Below, in pieces: positions 37,497 to 47,295 of a DNA stretch of 64,000 nt (position 1 is the stretch's first letter; each line of letters opens with the position of its first letter). The notes beneath the pieces were generated by a model that was given only the letters and a program-made list of their open reading frames with translations, was not told where the DNA came from and did not search any database. The position numbers and the translations under genes are program-made. The stretch is taken from assembly GCF_018219455.1 (NCBI RefSeq), contig NZ_CP056122.1:248001-312000 (forward strand). Direction: 5' to 3'. The stretch is from Moritella sp. 5. Lineage in GTDB: Bacteria; Pseudomonadota; Gammaproteobacteria; Enterobacterales; Moritellaceae.

Positions 37497-38102
37497 TTAG
37501 TCTGCCATGGCTGCGGCCGCTAACTCAAGAAATTTCTGATGTAAGACGGCAACATCCTGCTCAAGCTGTTGACGTTCGTTATTCACCACCACCGAATCTG
37601 CTGCTGCGAGGCGCTGCTCACGACTAGCCTGTGATTTTAATATAGCATTCGCTTGTTGTAGTGATACCTTATCTCTCGCCATTGTACGGTCGATTTGGAC
37701 TTGTTCTTCCACATCAACAACCAGAACGTGATTGCATAACGTGGTGAGGTTGTTTTCAACTAATAATGGCACCACTAACAAAGTATAAGCGGACTTACTG
37801 GCGGCTAATTGCGCTAATAATTCAGCGCGGATCATGGGATGTAATAAGTTATTTAACCATTGCTTATTGACGTTATTAGAAAATATTTTTTCACGTAACA
37901 AGGCGCGATTCAAACTGCCATCATCCAGTAATATCTGTTCACCAAAATGAGCGCTAATCTGTTTTAATCCATTACTGCCAATCGCCACCACTTCTCTGGC
38001 AACGATATCTGCATCGACTAAATTAATCCCTTCGTTCGCGATTAGATCGGCAACGGTTGTTTTACCTGATGCGATACCACCTGTTAATCCAACTACATAC
38101 AT
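37497..38102 (-). CDS. coaE: Dephospho-CoA kinase
   Basis: CoaE phosphorylates the ribose 3'-OH of dephospho-CoA, the last step of coenzyme A synthesis. The 201-residue protein has the P-loop GGIASGKT at 8-15, the substrate stretch VDADIVAREV near 33-42, and LLVVPLLVENNLTTLCNHVLVVD. It follows pilD by 11 bases in the pilABCD-coaE-yacG run, a common gammaproteobacterial order. The first enzyme of the same pathway, coaA, is at 3.5 kb. Confidence 0.97.
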   Translation of the reverse strand: MYVVGLTGGIASGKTTVADLIANEGINLVDADIVAREVVAIGSNGLKQISAHFGEQILLDDGSLNRALLREKIFSNNVNKQWLNNLLHPMIRAELLAQLAASKSAYTLLVVPLLVENNLTTLCNHVLVVDVEEQVQIDRTMARDKVSLQQANAILKSQASREQRLAAADSVVVNNERQQLEQDVAVLHQKFLELAAAAMAD

Positions 38103-38113
38103 AAATTTCTACT

Positions 38114-39001
38114 TTAATAAATAAAATTGGATAGATAGAAATCAACGAGTTGATCACCCCAAATAAGATACAGCCAACCTGCAATCGCCAGATAAGGACC
38201 AAATGGAATGGGGTTACCTTGGGTATGCTTTTTCAATAGGATTTGACTAATACCTATGATAGCGCCAGCAAATGACGAGAGTAATACAATCGCTAAAATC
38301 GACTGCCAGCCGAACCATGCGCCAAACGCGGCTAATAGTTTGAAGTCGCCATAGCCCATGCCTTCTTTACCGGTCAGTAATTTAAATCCCCAATAAACAG
38401 TCCAGAGAGATAGGTAACCAACCATAGCACCGATAATCGCATCTGAAGGGGTTACCCAAGCGTAGTTGATGTTGAGCAGTAAGCCTAACCATAACAAGGG
38501 TAATGTCATTTGGTCGGGTAGTAACATTTTATCGATATCGATAAAAGTCAGCGCAACTAAACACCAAGTCAGTAACAATGCCCCCGCTAATTGGATACCG
38601 TAGGGAATGTACAAGGCCACGACGAGCGATAACAAACCGGTTAGTAGCTCAATACTAGGGTAACGTGCTGAAATGGGGTTCGCACAGCTGCTGCACTTTC
38701 CGCGTAATACTAACCAGCTGATCACGGGAATGTTTTCTAATGCGGTTATTTGATGATCGCATTTAGGACAAGTGGAGCGGGGTAATAATAAATTGAATTT
38801 AGTTGCTCCTGGTTCTGATTTTGCGGTCTTGCATTCTTCATCAAAGTAAACGGTGCATTCTTGCTTCCATTCACGCTCCATCATGATAGGTAAACGGTAA
38901 ATGACCACATTTAAGAAACTACCAACGAGTAGGCCAAGTAAGGTAGCGAATAACCATAATAGCCAAGGATAGAGTTGAAAGAGAAGCGCTAAGTCTTGCA
39001 T
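38114..39001 (-). CDS. pilD: Prepilin peptidase / N-methyltransferase PilD
   Basis: PilD cleaves the leader of type IV prepilins and type II secretion pseudopilins and methylates the new N-terminus. It is an integral membrane aspartic protease of 295 aa with about eight membrane segments. The zinc-binding cysteines are Cys78, Cys81, Cys103 and Cys106. The catalytic aspartates lie in FIDIDKMLLPDQ (Asp155/157) and the GYGD motif (Asp219). It is downstream of pilC with a 119-base gap. Confidence 0.97.
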   Translation of the reverse strand: MQDLALLFQLYPWLLWLFATLLGLLVGSFLNVVIYRLPIMMEREWKQECTVYFDEECKTAKSEPGATKFNLLLPRSTCPKCDHQITALENIPVISWLVLRGKCSSCANPISARYPSIELLTGLLSLVVALYIPYGIQLAGALLLTWCLVALTFIDIDKMLLPDQMTLPLLWLGLLLNINYAWVTPSDAIIGAMVGYLSLWTVYWGFKLLTGKEGMGYGDFKLLAAFGAWFGWQSILAIVLLSSFAGAIIGISQILLKKHTQGNPIPFGPYLAIAGWLYLIWGDQLVDFYLSNFIY

Positions 39002-39120
39002 GTAAATTACCTGTACCGAATCAAATTGATAGATAAATATTAATTGAAATAAGATGATAACAAACCCATCACAGAAAAGCTGTTAAAGCTTGCTATCAAA
39101 ATAACACTGGTCGATATTCA

Positions 39121-40371
39121 CTACATAATATTGCCCATTTCAAAGATAGGTAAATACATAGCAATAACGAGGCCGCCGATGACCACACCTAATACCACCA
39201 TGATCATGGGTTCGATTAAACTGGTTAAGCCATCGACCGCATCATCAACTTGTTGTTCATAAATATGGGCGACTTTCGCCAACATATCATCAAGTGAGCC
39301 TGACTCTTCACCGATCATCACCATTTGCGTGACCATATCAGGAAATAAATTGGTTGAGCGCATGGCAATATGCATTTGTAATCCGGCGATCACTTCATTA
39401 CGCATATTCATCACCGCATTTTTATAAACAATGTTACCTGATGCGCCTGCTGCTGACGTTAATGAATCTACGAGCGGAATACCTGCTGCAAAAGTTGTTG
39501 AAAGGGTTCTAGCAAAACGCGCCATCGCCCCTTTGTGTAGTATTGGCCCAATGGCTGGTATGTTGAGAATACTCCGTTCGGTCAGGTGCTTAACTTTGAT
39601 GGACCGTTTATTGGCCTTAAGGTAAATAAAAGGTAATCCAAATAATATCCCGATCACCAAATACCAAAATTGACTGACAAAGTCAGAAATAGATAAGACA
39701 AACAGGGTGAAAGGGGGAAGCTCAGCACCAAAACTGGAAAAAATGTCTTTGAATTGGGGGATCACATAGAGTAATAAAATAAGTGTCACGACAGTTGCAA
39801 CTGCGAGTACCATAATCGGGTAGAACATGGCTTTTTTTATCTTAGATTTGAGAGCTTCAGATTTTTCTTTATAAGTCGCGATACGATCATAAATACTGTC
39901 TAATGAACCGGACTGTTCACCGGCACTAATAAGATCACAATATAAGTCATCAAAATAAAGAGGGTGTTTACGTAATGCATCAGAAAGCGGAGTACCCGTC
40001 GCTACTTCCGCTGCAACTTCACCAATTAGCGCGCGCATGGAAGGGTTATCATTACTGCGGGCTATAATCTCTAAACTCTGTACGAGCGGTACGCCAGCAC
40101 TAAGCATGGTTGAAATTTGTCGTGAAATAAGCGCAATATCCATCGGTTTTATTTTAGCCGTGGCTTTGGAAAATAAGCCTGTTGATTTACGATTGGCTTT
40201 TAATACATTAATACCTTGACGGCGTAACTCAACTTTTAAGTTACTGATGCTTTCAGCTTGCATCTCACCACTGACCTTTTTACCTTTGCGGTTAACGCCT
40301 TGCCAGTTATAGGGATAGCGTTTTTTGACTGTCGATGTGCTGCGATTGGCTTTTTTAGTTACTGCGACCAT
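39121..40371 (-). CDS. pilC: Type IV pilus inner membrane platform protein PilC
   Basis: PilC is the polytopic platform on which the PilB motor assembles pili. It has 416 aa with two repeated T2SSF domains (about 75-200 and 278-400). Each carries the AGEQSG/IGEESG-type signature (ISAGEQSGSLD near 150, VMIGEESGSLDDML near 357). Three membrane segments are visible near 184-206, 235-253 and 388-410. The N-terminus is basic (KKANRSTSTVKKRY), as usual. It forms an operon with pilB and pilA upstream. Confidence 0.96.
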   Translation of the reverse strand: MVAVTKKANRSTSTVKKRYPYNWQGVNRKGKKVSGEMQAESISNLKVELRRQGINVLKANRKSTGLFSKATAKIKPMDIALISRQISTMLSAGVPLVQSLEIIARSNDNPSMRALIGEVAAEVATGTPLSDALRKHPLYFDDLYCDLISAGEQSGSLDSIYDRIATYKEKSEALKSKIKKAMFYPIMVLAVATVVTLILLLYVIPQFKDIFSSFGAELPPFTLFVLSISDFVSQFWYLVIGILFGLPFIYLKANKRSIKVKHLTERSILNIPAIGPILHKGAMARFARTLSTTFAAGIPLVDSLTSAAGASGNIVYKNAVMNMRNEVIAGLQMHIAMRSTNLFPDMVTQMVMIGEESGSLDDMLAKVAHIYEQQVDDAVDGLTSLIEPMIMVVLGVVIGGLVIAMYLPIFEMGNIM

Positions 40372-40456
40372 GATGCTATCCTTAGCTGATGGTGTGAGAT
40401 ACGATCCTTTTTATACAGAGGACTATTTTTTATTACTGATCGTGAGTCATTGAGCA

Positions 40457-42160
40457 CTAATGATTAGTGATACGTTCAACCTCAAGTAAACTGGTGACGC
40501 CGTCGATCACTTTTTTCAAGGCTGATTGGCGTAATGTATTCATGCCTTCTTGCTGCGCTTGGTCGCTGAGTTCAAGCGAGTTGCTGCCGGTTAAGATCAT
40601 ACGTGCGATCTTATCTGACATCGGCATGACTTCGTAGATCCCTACGCGTCCTTTATAACCTTTAGTACATTGGTTACAACCTATGGCTTTAAATGAAGTG
40701 ATCCCATCATTGATTTGCTGTTGGCTAAAACCGAGCTTGGCTAATTCGATAGCGGGTATGTCTTCGGGCTGCTTACACTCACTGCAAAGGCGACGGCCGA
40801 GCCGTTGGGCGATGATCAAGCTGACTGATGAACCTATATTATAAGCAGGGACACCCATGTTGGATAAACGAGTAAGGGTTTCTGCTGCAGAGTTGGTATG
40901 CAGAGTAGATAATACTAAGTGACCGGTTTGCGCTGCTTTGATCGAAATCTCGGCTGTTTCTATATCGCGGATCTCACCAACCATGACTACATCCGGGTCT
41001 TGACGTAAGAATGATCGCAATGCACTGGGGAAGTTCAGTCCTGCTTTCAGGTTGATCTGGACTTGATTGATACCTGTGAGGTTGATCTCGATAGGATCTT
41101 CGGCTGTGGATATGTTGCGTTCCACGGTGTTGAGGATATTGAGGCCACTGTATAAAGACACCGTTTTACCACTGCCTGTTGGGCCTGTGATCAAGATCAT
41201 GCCCTGCGGTTTTTCTAACGCTTTAAGGTACAAGGCTTTTTGTGTATCGTCATAACCGAGAATATCAATGTTGAGACTGGCTTGGTTAGAATCTAAGATC
41301 CGCATCACCACCTTTTCACCCCACATGGTGGGCAGGGTGCTAACGCGTAGATCAATGGACTTGTTTTTGGATAATTTTAATTTGATTCGGCCATCTTGTG
41401 GCACTCTACGCTCGGCAATATCTAATTGCGCCATGACTTTTAAGCGCGCAGAAAAACGCATCGCTAAGTTAACGGGTGGAGATACCATCTCATGTAAGAT
41501 ACCGTCGATACGAAAACGCACCCGGTATTTGAATTCATACGGTTCGAAGTGAATATCGGATGCGCCTTTTTTAATCGCATCCAGTAAGATCTTATTGACG
41601 AATTTAACAATCGGGGCGTCGTCAGCACCGCTGTTATTTTCTTGCTCTAGGCGTGACTCGTTGTTATCAACCTCTAACTCATCAATGCTGGCATCATTCA
41701 GATCACCAAGGGCATCAATATCACTTTCGAGTACAATCTCTAACGCTTTTTGTAATTGTACTTCATCAACCAAAAGTACTTCGGTATGCAGACTGAAGCT
41801 AAAAGAGAACTCCTCTAATGCGGTGACATTGGTTGGATCTGACATCGCCAGATATAAAGTTTGTCCCTGGACGTAGATAGGCAAAGCATGGTGTTTCTCG
41901 ATTAATTTTCCATTAAGCAGGTTATCGGGAATTTCTTCCAGTTTAAAGGTATCTAAATCGAGTAGTGGAACGCCGTATTCACGCTCTAGTAATTGCGCTA
42001 AGGTTTTACTGTCGATGATGTTATTGTCGACGATATAAGTCGTGAAGGCTTTACCTTCCTGTTTAGCGCTTTGCAGAAGTTGTTGAATCTCTTCTGTGGC
42101 GAGGTATGAATGTGCGACCAGGCTATGTGCCAGGCCGCTAGCATTATGCTTGTGTGGCAT
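40457..42160 (-). CDS. pilB: Type IV pilus assembly ATPase PilB
   Basis: PilB is the hexameric extension motor of type IV pili. The 567-residue protein has an N-terminal MshEN/T2SSE-type domain (about 10-145) that may bind cyclic di-GMP in the family. The Walker A is GPTGSGKT at 326-333, with an Asp box (STAEDPIEI), Walker B ([18 protein letters not shown]) and His box ([12 protein letters not shown]) following. A tetracysteine zinc site (CSECKQ and CNQCTKG) lies in the C-terminal part. It starts 6 bases after pilA. No retraction ATPase (pilT) is in this window. Confidence 0.96.
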   Translation of the reverse strand: MPHKHNASGLAHSLVAHSYLATEEIQQLLQSAKQEGKAFTTYIVDNNIIDSKTLAQLLEREYGVPLLDLDTFKLEEIPDNLLNGKLIEKHHALPIYVQGQTLYLAMSDPTNVTALEEFSFSFSLHTEVLLVDEVQLQKALEIVLESDIDALGDLNDASIDELEVDNNESRLEQENNSGADDAPIVKFVNKILLDAIKKGASDIHFEPYEFKYRVRFRIDGILHEMVSPPVNLAMRFSARLKVMAQLDIAERRVPQDGRIKLKLSKNKSIDLRVSTLPTMWGEKVVMRILDSNQASLNIDILGYDDTQKALYLKALEKPQGMILITGPTGSGKTVSLYSGLNILNTVERNISTAEDPIEINLTGINQVQINLKAGLNFPSALRSFLRQDPDVVMVGEIRDIETAEISIKAAQTGHLVLSTLHTNSAAETLTRLSNMGVPAYNIGSSVSLIIAQRLGRRLCSECKQPEDIPAIELAKLGFSQQQINDGITSFKAIGCNQCTKGYKGRVGIYEVMPMSDKIARMILTGSNSLELSDQAQQEGMNTLRQSALKKVIDGVTSLLEVERITNH

Positions 42161-42166
42161 TAGGGA

Positions 42167-42580
42167 TTAGCAATAACCACCGTCCTTACAATTACCACCT
42201 TTAGTCCAACTCACTAGGCCATTATCAATTGCTGGTGTTAACGTATAAGTTGCACCACTTGCACCAGTTGCAGTTGCAGTGATCACACCGTCCGAAACGG
42301 CTACGCTTTTAACGAAGCTACCTGTCGCAGCAGATGTAATTGCTGTTGGGATTGAGTTAGTACCAGCGTCACAGCTCTCTTTGTCTGTCAAGTTTAAGCA
42401 GATTTCAACACCAGTTTTATAAGCGCCTGTTGCCCCAATGACTTCTGAAAACTGTGCTTTTTTTGTATAATTCTGATAAGCAGGCATGCCAACACCCGCT
42501 AGAATAGCCACGATCGCGACTACGATCATCAATTCAATTAATGTAAAACCTTGTTGTTGTACTTTCTGTTGTACTCTCAT
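42167..42580 (-). CDS. pilA: Type IVa major pilin PilA
   Basis: PilA is the structural subunit of the type IV pilus. The leader peptide is 11 residues (basic, Gln-rich) and is cut by PilD between Gly11 and Phe12. The mature protein begins FTLIELMIVVAIVAILAGVG, with the essential Glu5 (residue 16). After the hydrophobic helix the globular part has four cysteines (61, 70, 131, 137). The last residue is a cysteine, so a C-terminal disulphide loop 131-137 and another 61-70 are likely. An AAGGA site precedes the start. A predicted promoter lies at 42677-42706. Confidence 0.95.
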   Translation of the reverse strand: MRVQQKVQQQGFTLIELMIVVAIVAILAGVGMPAYQNYTKKAQFSEVIGATGAYKTGVEICLNLTDKESCDAGTNSIPTAITSAATGSFVKSVAVSDGVITATATGASGATYTLTPAIDNGLVSWTKGGNCKDGGYC

Positions 42581-42676
42581 TTTTATATCCTTATAAAATT
42601 AGCTAATAGTCCTTTAGTCATCAAATGGTATGAGATACCCGATGAGTTGATTTATTTAAACCTTGATTTAACATTT

Positions 42677-42706
42677 TGTATACATAAATTTAACGATCAA
42701 GATCAA
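42677..42706 (-). promoter_or_regulatory. predicted pilA promoter
   Basis: On the minus strand TTGATC (42706-42701) and TATACA (42682-42677) are separated by 18 bases, about 100 bases before pilA. The -35 is part of a TTGATCTTGATC direct repeat. I saw no sigma-54 element of the TGGCAC-N5-TTGC type, which drives pilA in Pseudomonas. Confidence 0.45.
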
Positions 42707-42873
42707 GTTATAAGGTAACACGTCAAAATAACCTATTGATTTGTTGATATATAATTATCTTGTACTAAGGGATTTGCAGTTGGAATTAAGTAATTTAAAA
42801 GCTATTTATAGATGAATAACTAAAATGAGGGTTATTATGCAGTGGTTAATTTTATGCTACTTGGCTCGACCAG
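42707..42873. other. intergenic stretch between pilA promoter and nadC terminator
   Basis: Part of the 388-base gap between pilA and nadC. It is AT-rich and I see no gene, repeat or RNA in this part. Confidence 0.5.
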
Positions 42874-42908
42874 AAAATTAAAAGCACTACCCTAATGGGA
42901 TAGTGCTA
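42874..42908 (-). terminator. intrinsic terminator of nadC
   Basis: Read on the minus strand, AGCACTA-T-CCC pairs with GGG-TAGTGCT around an ATTA loop (one bulge), and TTTTAATTTTC follows. It lies about 60 bases after the nadC stop. Confidence 0.8.
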
Positions 42909-42968
42909 AAATGCTTAATTAGGACTTTGTCATTAATTCTATTATTAGTGATTATTATTCAATAATGA

Positions 42969-43835
<867 letters not shown>

Positions 43836-44342
43836 CTAATACTCACTTAAGGTGAGGGTTTTGCCTTGCTGGACTAATTTAACTTGTTTTAATGCATTCA
43901 TACCAAGCAGAATAGTATCACCTTGCATGTAGGGATTAATATTCGCACTGAGGTCGTAGAGCGTCAGTTCACCCACAGATAAGCTGTCGAGGCGTGTCGA
44001 AAATACTTCAATCACGCCATTGGCGGTATTCACCGATTGGCTATAACCTGCGGTAAGACCGATCTGTTTCGCGATTGTTGCTGGTATCGAAACCTGCGTG
44101 GCACCCGTATCGAGTAAAAATTTTACCTGATAACCATTTATATAACCATTAGTAACATAGTGGCCAGCACGATTTTGTTGCAGCATGACGACTGCATTGC
44201 CATTTTGTTGATAGCTTTCTGGTCGGGTATTGGGATTTTCTTGCTTGGCCAAATAATCATTAAAGAATAGAGACATAATAATTAACCCACTGATCCAGGC
44301 GATGTAAGTCATGGCTTTGGCGATTTTTTGATTTCCATCCAT
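43836..44342 (-). CDS. Membrane-anchored retropepsin-like aspartic protease family protein
   Basis: This 168-residue protein has one membrane segment (about 13-27) and then a periplasmic retropepsin-like domain. The signature is LLDTGATQVSIP, with Asp78-Thr-Gly-Ala at the expected active site. There is one such motif, so an active enzyme would have to be a homodimer like viral proteases. It resembles the bacterial clan AA family TIGR02281, as I remember it. The substrate is unknown. It lies upstream of nadC and divergent from ampD. Its function cannot be inferred beyond the fold. Confidence 0.82.
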   Translation of the reverse strand: MDGNQKIAKAMTYIAWISGLIIMSLFFNDYLAKQENPNTRPESYQQNGNAVVMLQQNRAGHYVTNGYINGYQVKFLLDTGATQVSIPATIAKQIGLTAGYSQSVNTANGVIEVFSTRLDSLSVGELTLYDLSANINPYMQGDTILLGMNALKQVKLVQQGKTLTLSEY

Positions 44343-44486
44343 TGTCTCTCTCCGTTACGAGTGCGTTAATTTATTCGTTTTGTATTTTACGGACTCTGCT
44401 ATGTTATTGCTAACGATATCATTGTAAAGTGGAGCAATTGTGAAGAGTCGTCTTGAATAGCAGTCACTCGATTATAGTCAGAAGGT

Positions 44487-45059
44487 ATGAACAGCGTGAC
44501 AAACAGACAATCAAGCTTAGGATTATTGGCAAGTGCACATTTCTTGTCATCGCCGCATTTTGATGATCGTCCGCCGAAGACTGATATTGATTTACTGGTT
44601 ATTCATTGTATCAGTTTACCACCGGAGCAATACGGTGCAGAGTATGTCGAAGATTTTTTTCTTGGTAAACTCGATTGTAGCTTACACCCTTATTTTCAAC
44701 AATTAGAATCAGTGCGGGTATCGGCACATTTATATATTAAGCGAGACGGCCAATTGATTCAGTTTGTGCCTTTGGATAAACGTGCTTGGCATGCAGGGCT
44801 TTCTGAATTTGCAGATAAATCGCGGTGTAATGATTTCTCTATTGGTATTGAGTTGGAAGGGGATGTTAATCATCCTTATACATCTGTGCAGTATCAGTGT
44901 TTGGCGACTGTCACAGCGGACATCCAGCAACGTTACCCTTTAATTACCTTGGACCGCATTACTGGTCATAGCGATATTGCCCCTGTGCGTAAAGATGATC
45001 CTGGTCCGCATTTTGACTGGCAGCATTATTTTTCATGTTTAAATTCGAAGGATAATTAA
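44487..45059 (+). CDS. ampD: 1,6-anhydro-N-acetylmuramyl-L-alanine amidase AmpD
   Basis: AmpD is the cytoplasmic zinc amidase that removes the peptide from anhydro-muropeptides during wall recycling, and so keeps ampC-type beta-lactamases uninduced. It has 190 aa. Zinc ligands are His40 (in LLVIHCISLPP), His161 and Asp171 (in GHSDIAP and DPGPHFDW). The AmpD-specific start LLASAHFLSSPHFDDRPP fits. The ATG is only one base after an AGAAGG, so a GTG at 44496 is an alternative start. ampE follows after 1 base. Confidence 0.95.
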   Translation: MNSVTNRQSSLGLLASAHFLSSPHFDDRPPKTDIDLLVIHCISLPPEQYGAEYVEDFFLGKLDCSLHPYFQQLESVRVSAHLYIKRDGQLIQFVPLDKRAWHAGLSEFADKSRCNDFSIGIELEGDVNHPYTSVQYQCLATVTADIQQRYPLITLDRITGHSDIAPVRKDDPGPHFDWQHYFSCLNSKDN

Positions 45060-45060
45060 T

Positions 45061-45909
45061 ATGGCTTTAATCTCTTTGCTGCTCGCATTACTCATTGAAC
45101 GGGTGGTGCATTTGAGTGCTAAGTTACAATTGGATAATGTCTTGCAGCGTTACCTTTACCCTTTATTACCCTCATTTATTAACCAAGGTCTGTTTGGCAC
45201 CTTGGTTATTATTGCGTTGCCGACAGCGGTTATGTATAGCTTGTTAGATGCTATTTCAGGTTTATATTATGGTGCTTTTACGGTACTAGCTTGGCTGATG
45301 CTGTTATTAATGAGCTTTGGTGGCAGTGACTATCGCCGTGATTATCGTCAGTACTTAAAAGCATTAAGTCGTGATGATTTAGAAGCGAAAGGTATGTATG
45401 CCGGATGTTTGGATGTAAATTGCGAACGTTTTTGCGCAAAATTACTGACTGAAGCGGTTGCCCAACAACTCGTCTGGATTAATTATCGTTTTTATTTTGC
45501 GGTGATCTTTTATTTTGTGGTGGCTGGCCCGATAGGTTTGACTATGTATGTAGTGGCCCGTAGTTATCATAAATATATTATTCAGCATCATAGTAAGCAA
45601 TTAAACCGCAGTGCTATTCACCGCGTTATGCGTGTCGTTGATTGGTTACCAGCACGCTTAACCATGTTTGGCTATGCAGTAGTCGCAGAAGAGCAGGCTG
45701 CTTTACCTCAGAGTTTGCGTAGTTGGCGTGATTTATCAACACCGGAGTTTGACTTGCTAGGGAAAGTCGTTTGCCTAGCAAGTAAAGCGAACATGACAAC
45801 AGATAAGTGTTATGACTATACCTGTTATTTAGTGCAACTGGCCAAACGTAACATTATCTTTTTTGTGACCATCATTTCTCTCCTTACCATTAACGGTACA
45901 CTTAATTAG
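45061..45909 (+). CDS. ampE: Inner membrane protein AmpE
   Basis: AmpE is an inner-membrane protein, encoded with ampD, of poorly defined role in signalling the state of wall recycling. It has 282 aa (284 in E. coli) and about four membrane segments: around 2-15 (partly), 44-66, 75-90, 143-165 and 262-278. The family features FGGSDYRRDYRQYLKAL and the segment GYAVVAEE are present. No catalytic motif is visible. It is followed by a 464-base gap before pdhR. Confidence 0.92.
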   Translation: MALISLLLALLIERVVHLSAKLQLDNVLQRYLYPLLPSFINQGLFGTLVIIALPTAVMYSLLDAISGLYYGAFTVLAWLMLLLMSFGGSDYRRDYRQYLKALSRDDLEAKGMYAGCLDVNCERFCAKLLTEAVAQQLVWINYRFYFAVIFYFVVAGPIGLTMYVVARSYHKYIIQHHSKQLNRSAIHRVMRVVDWLPARLTMFGYAVVAEEQAALPQSLRSWRDLSTPEFDLLGKVVCLASKANMTTDKCYDYTCYLVQLAKRNIIFFVTIISLLTINGTLN

Positions 45910-46378
45910 CTGAAACATGGTATTTAAGCAAGGTTATTAACGAGTCTTAGCGTTGACAGATACGTTCGTAACCTTGATTACAATTATGTCATTTTTTCCT
46001 TCCTTAAAATTTACTTTTCATGGCATTCGTATCGGCGGTGTATCAGTATTTAACTGTTTACCAAGATGCTCTTATCTCGCTTAATCCTTGTTATATCTTT
46101 ATTTTTTATTTTACCCTAGGGCTTTCTGTCGATCTGCTATTGAAGAGCTAAAGAATTGTATTATGTGGTAAGACCAATAGATCTTTGGTATTACTTTGGG
46201 GGTACGTCATTGACTGTTAATCTTGAGTTGGCAGTTATTTAAACTGCCTTTAATACGTATTCCCATGCCTTTATGCTTTGTTTATCCGGTTGCTTAGATG
46301 TATTTATACTGCCTATTTTTATTTAAACACGATAAAAACGAACAAAAACGTCTATTTTTAATGACAATCGAACGTGGT
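45910..46378 (+). promoter_or_regulatory. ampE-pdhR intergenic region with extra PdhR-like box and hairpin
   Basis: No convincing gene lies here. Notable parts: a PdhR-like site TGTGGTAAGACCAAT at 46164-46178; a hairpin GGCAGTT/AACTGCC (46230-46236 and 46242-46248, loop ATTTA) followed by TTTAAT, possibly a weak terminator; and an AAGGTTA/TAACCTT inverted repeat just after ampE. A 43-codon ORF at 46020-46151 lacks a ribosome-binding site. Confidence 0.5.
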
Positions 46379-46407
46379 TTTGGTAAATTGTCATGACTTA
46401 ATATTAA
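46379..46407 (+). promoter_or_regulatory. predicted pdhR-aceEF promoter
   Basis: TTGGTA (46379-46384) and TATTAA (46402-46407) are spaced by 17 bases. The PdhR operator begins at the last -10 bases, so a bound repressor would block polymerase. Confidence 0.55.
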
Positions 46408-46423
46408 ATTGGTCTGACCAATT
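46407..46423 (+). promoter_or_regulatory. PdhR operator
   Basis: AATTGGTCTGACCAATT is a perfect 17-bp palindrome with a single central base. It matches the E. coli PdhR box (ATTGGTnnnACCAAT) and lies 25 bases before the pdhR start. Pyruvate releases PdhR from this box in E. coli, so autoregulation of the whole operon is expected. Confidence 0.9.
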
Positions 46424-46448
46424 TACCACTGGTCATTTTGAGGTTCAC

Positions 46449-47210
46449 ATGGTCTATCGAAAAATTCAGCCGCCGAAGTTGTCCGATGCGATTGCAGAGC
46501 AACTAGAGCAAATGATTTTGGAAGGTAGTTTAGAATCCGGCCAGCGCTTACCTTCAGAGCGTGATTTAGCCCTACAGCTAGGGGTGTCTCGCCCTACTGT
46601 ACGCGATGCAATCTTACGGTTGGAAAGCAAAGGTTTATTGGAACGTCGTCAAGGACGTGGTACATGGGTGAAAAAGGCCATGGACCAAACGCTGATGGAA
46701 CCACTGTTTCAATTATTGACGACACACCCAGAAGCGCAATTAGACCTATTAGAATTTCGTCATGCGTTGGAAGGTATTTCAGCGTATTACGCGGCGTTGC
46801 GTGGTACTGAAACCGACTTTCAACAATTACGCGTTGCGCTTGATGCAGTGACAGCGTCTGAATTAGCACATGACCCGCAGCTACAGGCGCAAGCAGTCAG
46901 TGCGTTTAATATTGCGGTCACAGCTGCATCACACAATATAGTGTTGTTACATCTTCTGCGTGGGCTGAATCCATTGTTAGAAGATAACATCTGCCAAAAT
47001 TTTAGGTTGTTGGAAAAGCGTCAAGGTGTGGTTGAACAAATTAGCCAACACCGTGGTGATATGCTCACTGCAATTCTTAACCGACAACCAGAAACAGCCA
47101 GAGAAGCATGTCATGCCCATCTGGCTTATATCGAGCAAGCATTGCTTGATATTGGGCGTGAGGATAGTCGTATCAGCCGAGCGACACGCCGCATAAAACA
47201 GGCTAAATAG
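46449..47210 (+). CDS. pdhR: Pyruvate-responsive transcriptional repressor PdhR
   Basis: PdhR is a GntR/FadR-family repressor of the pyruvate dehydrogenase operon. The frame is open from 46374, but the ATG at 46449 has a GAGG ribosome-binding site and yields MVYRKIQPPKLSDAIAEQLE, the family start, and 253 aa (254 in E. coli). An upstream start would put coding sequence over the operator. The winged helix-turn-helix is at about 10-75 (LPSERDLALQLGVSRPTVRDAI). The FCD effector domain follows (about 90-225), with the metal/ligand residues typical of the subfamily in the LEFRHALEG region. Confidence 0.96.
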   Translation: MVYRKIQPPKLSDAIAEQLEQMILEGSLESGQRLPSERDLALQLGVSRPTVRDAILRLESKGLLERRQGRGTWVKKAMDQTLMEPLFQLLTTHPEAQLDLLEFRHALEGISAYYAALRGTETDFQQLRVALDAVTASELAHDPQLQAQAVSAFNIAVTAASHNIVLLHLLRGLNPLLEDNICQNFRLLEKRQGVVEQISQHRGDMLTAILNRQPETAREACHAHLAYIEQALLDIGREDSRISRATRRIKQAK

Positions 47211-47223
47211 TATTAATAATGAA

Positions 47224-47249
47224 TATGTTTAAACATAAAATATGTTTAA
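47224..47249 (+). repeat. palindrome plus half-repeat upstream of aceE
   Basis: TATGTTTAAACATA (47224-47237) is a perfect 14-bp palindrome. TATGTTTAA recurs at 47241-47249, 17 bases after the first. It sits between the pdhR stop and aceE and could be an operator or a hairpin; it lacks GC pairs to be a good terminator. Confidence 0.45.
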
Positions 47250-47295
47250 GAATATTTCTTTAATGTTGTAGAGATCTAATAGTAAGGAATCTCAA

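Noticed and set aside
46374-46448. N-terminal extension of pdhR
   Set aside because: It would make the PdhR operator and -10 part of the coding sequence. The ATG at 46449 has a GAGG site and the family N-terminus.
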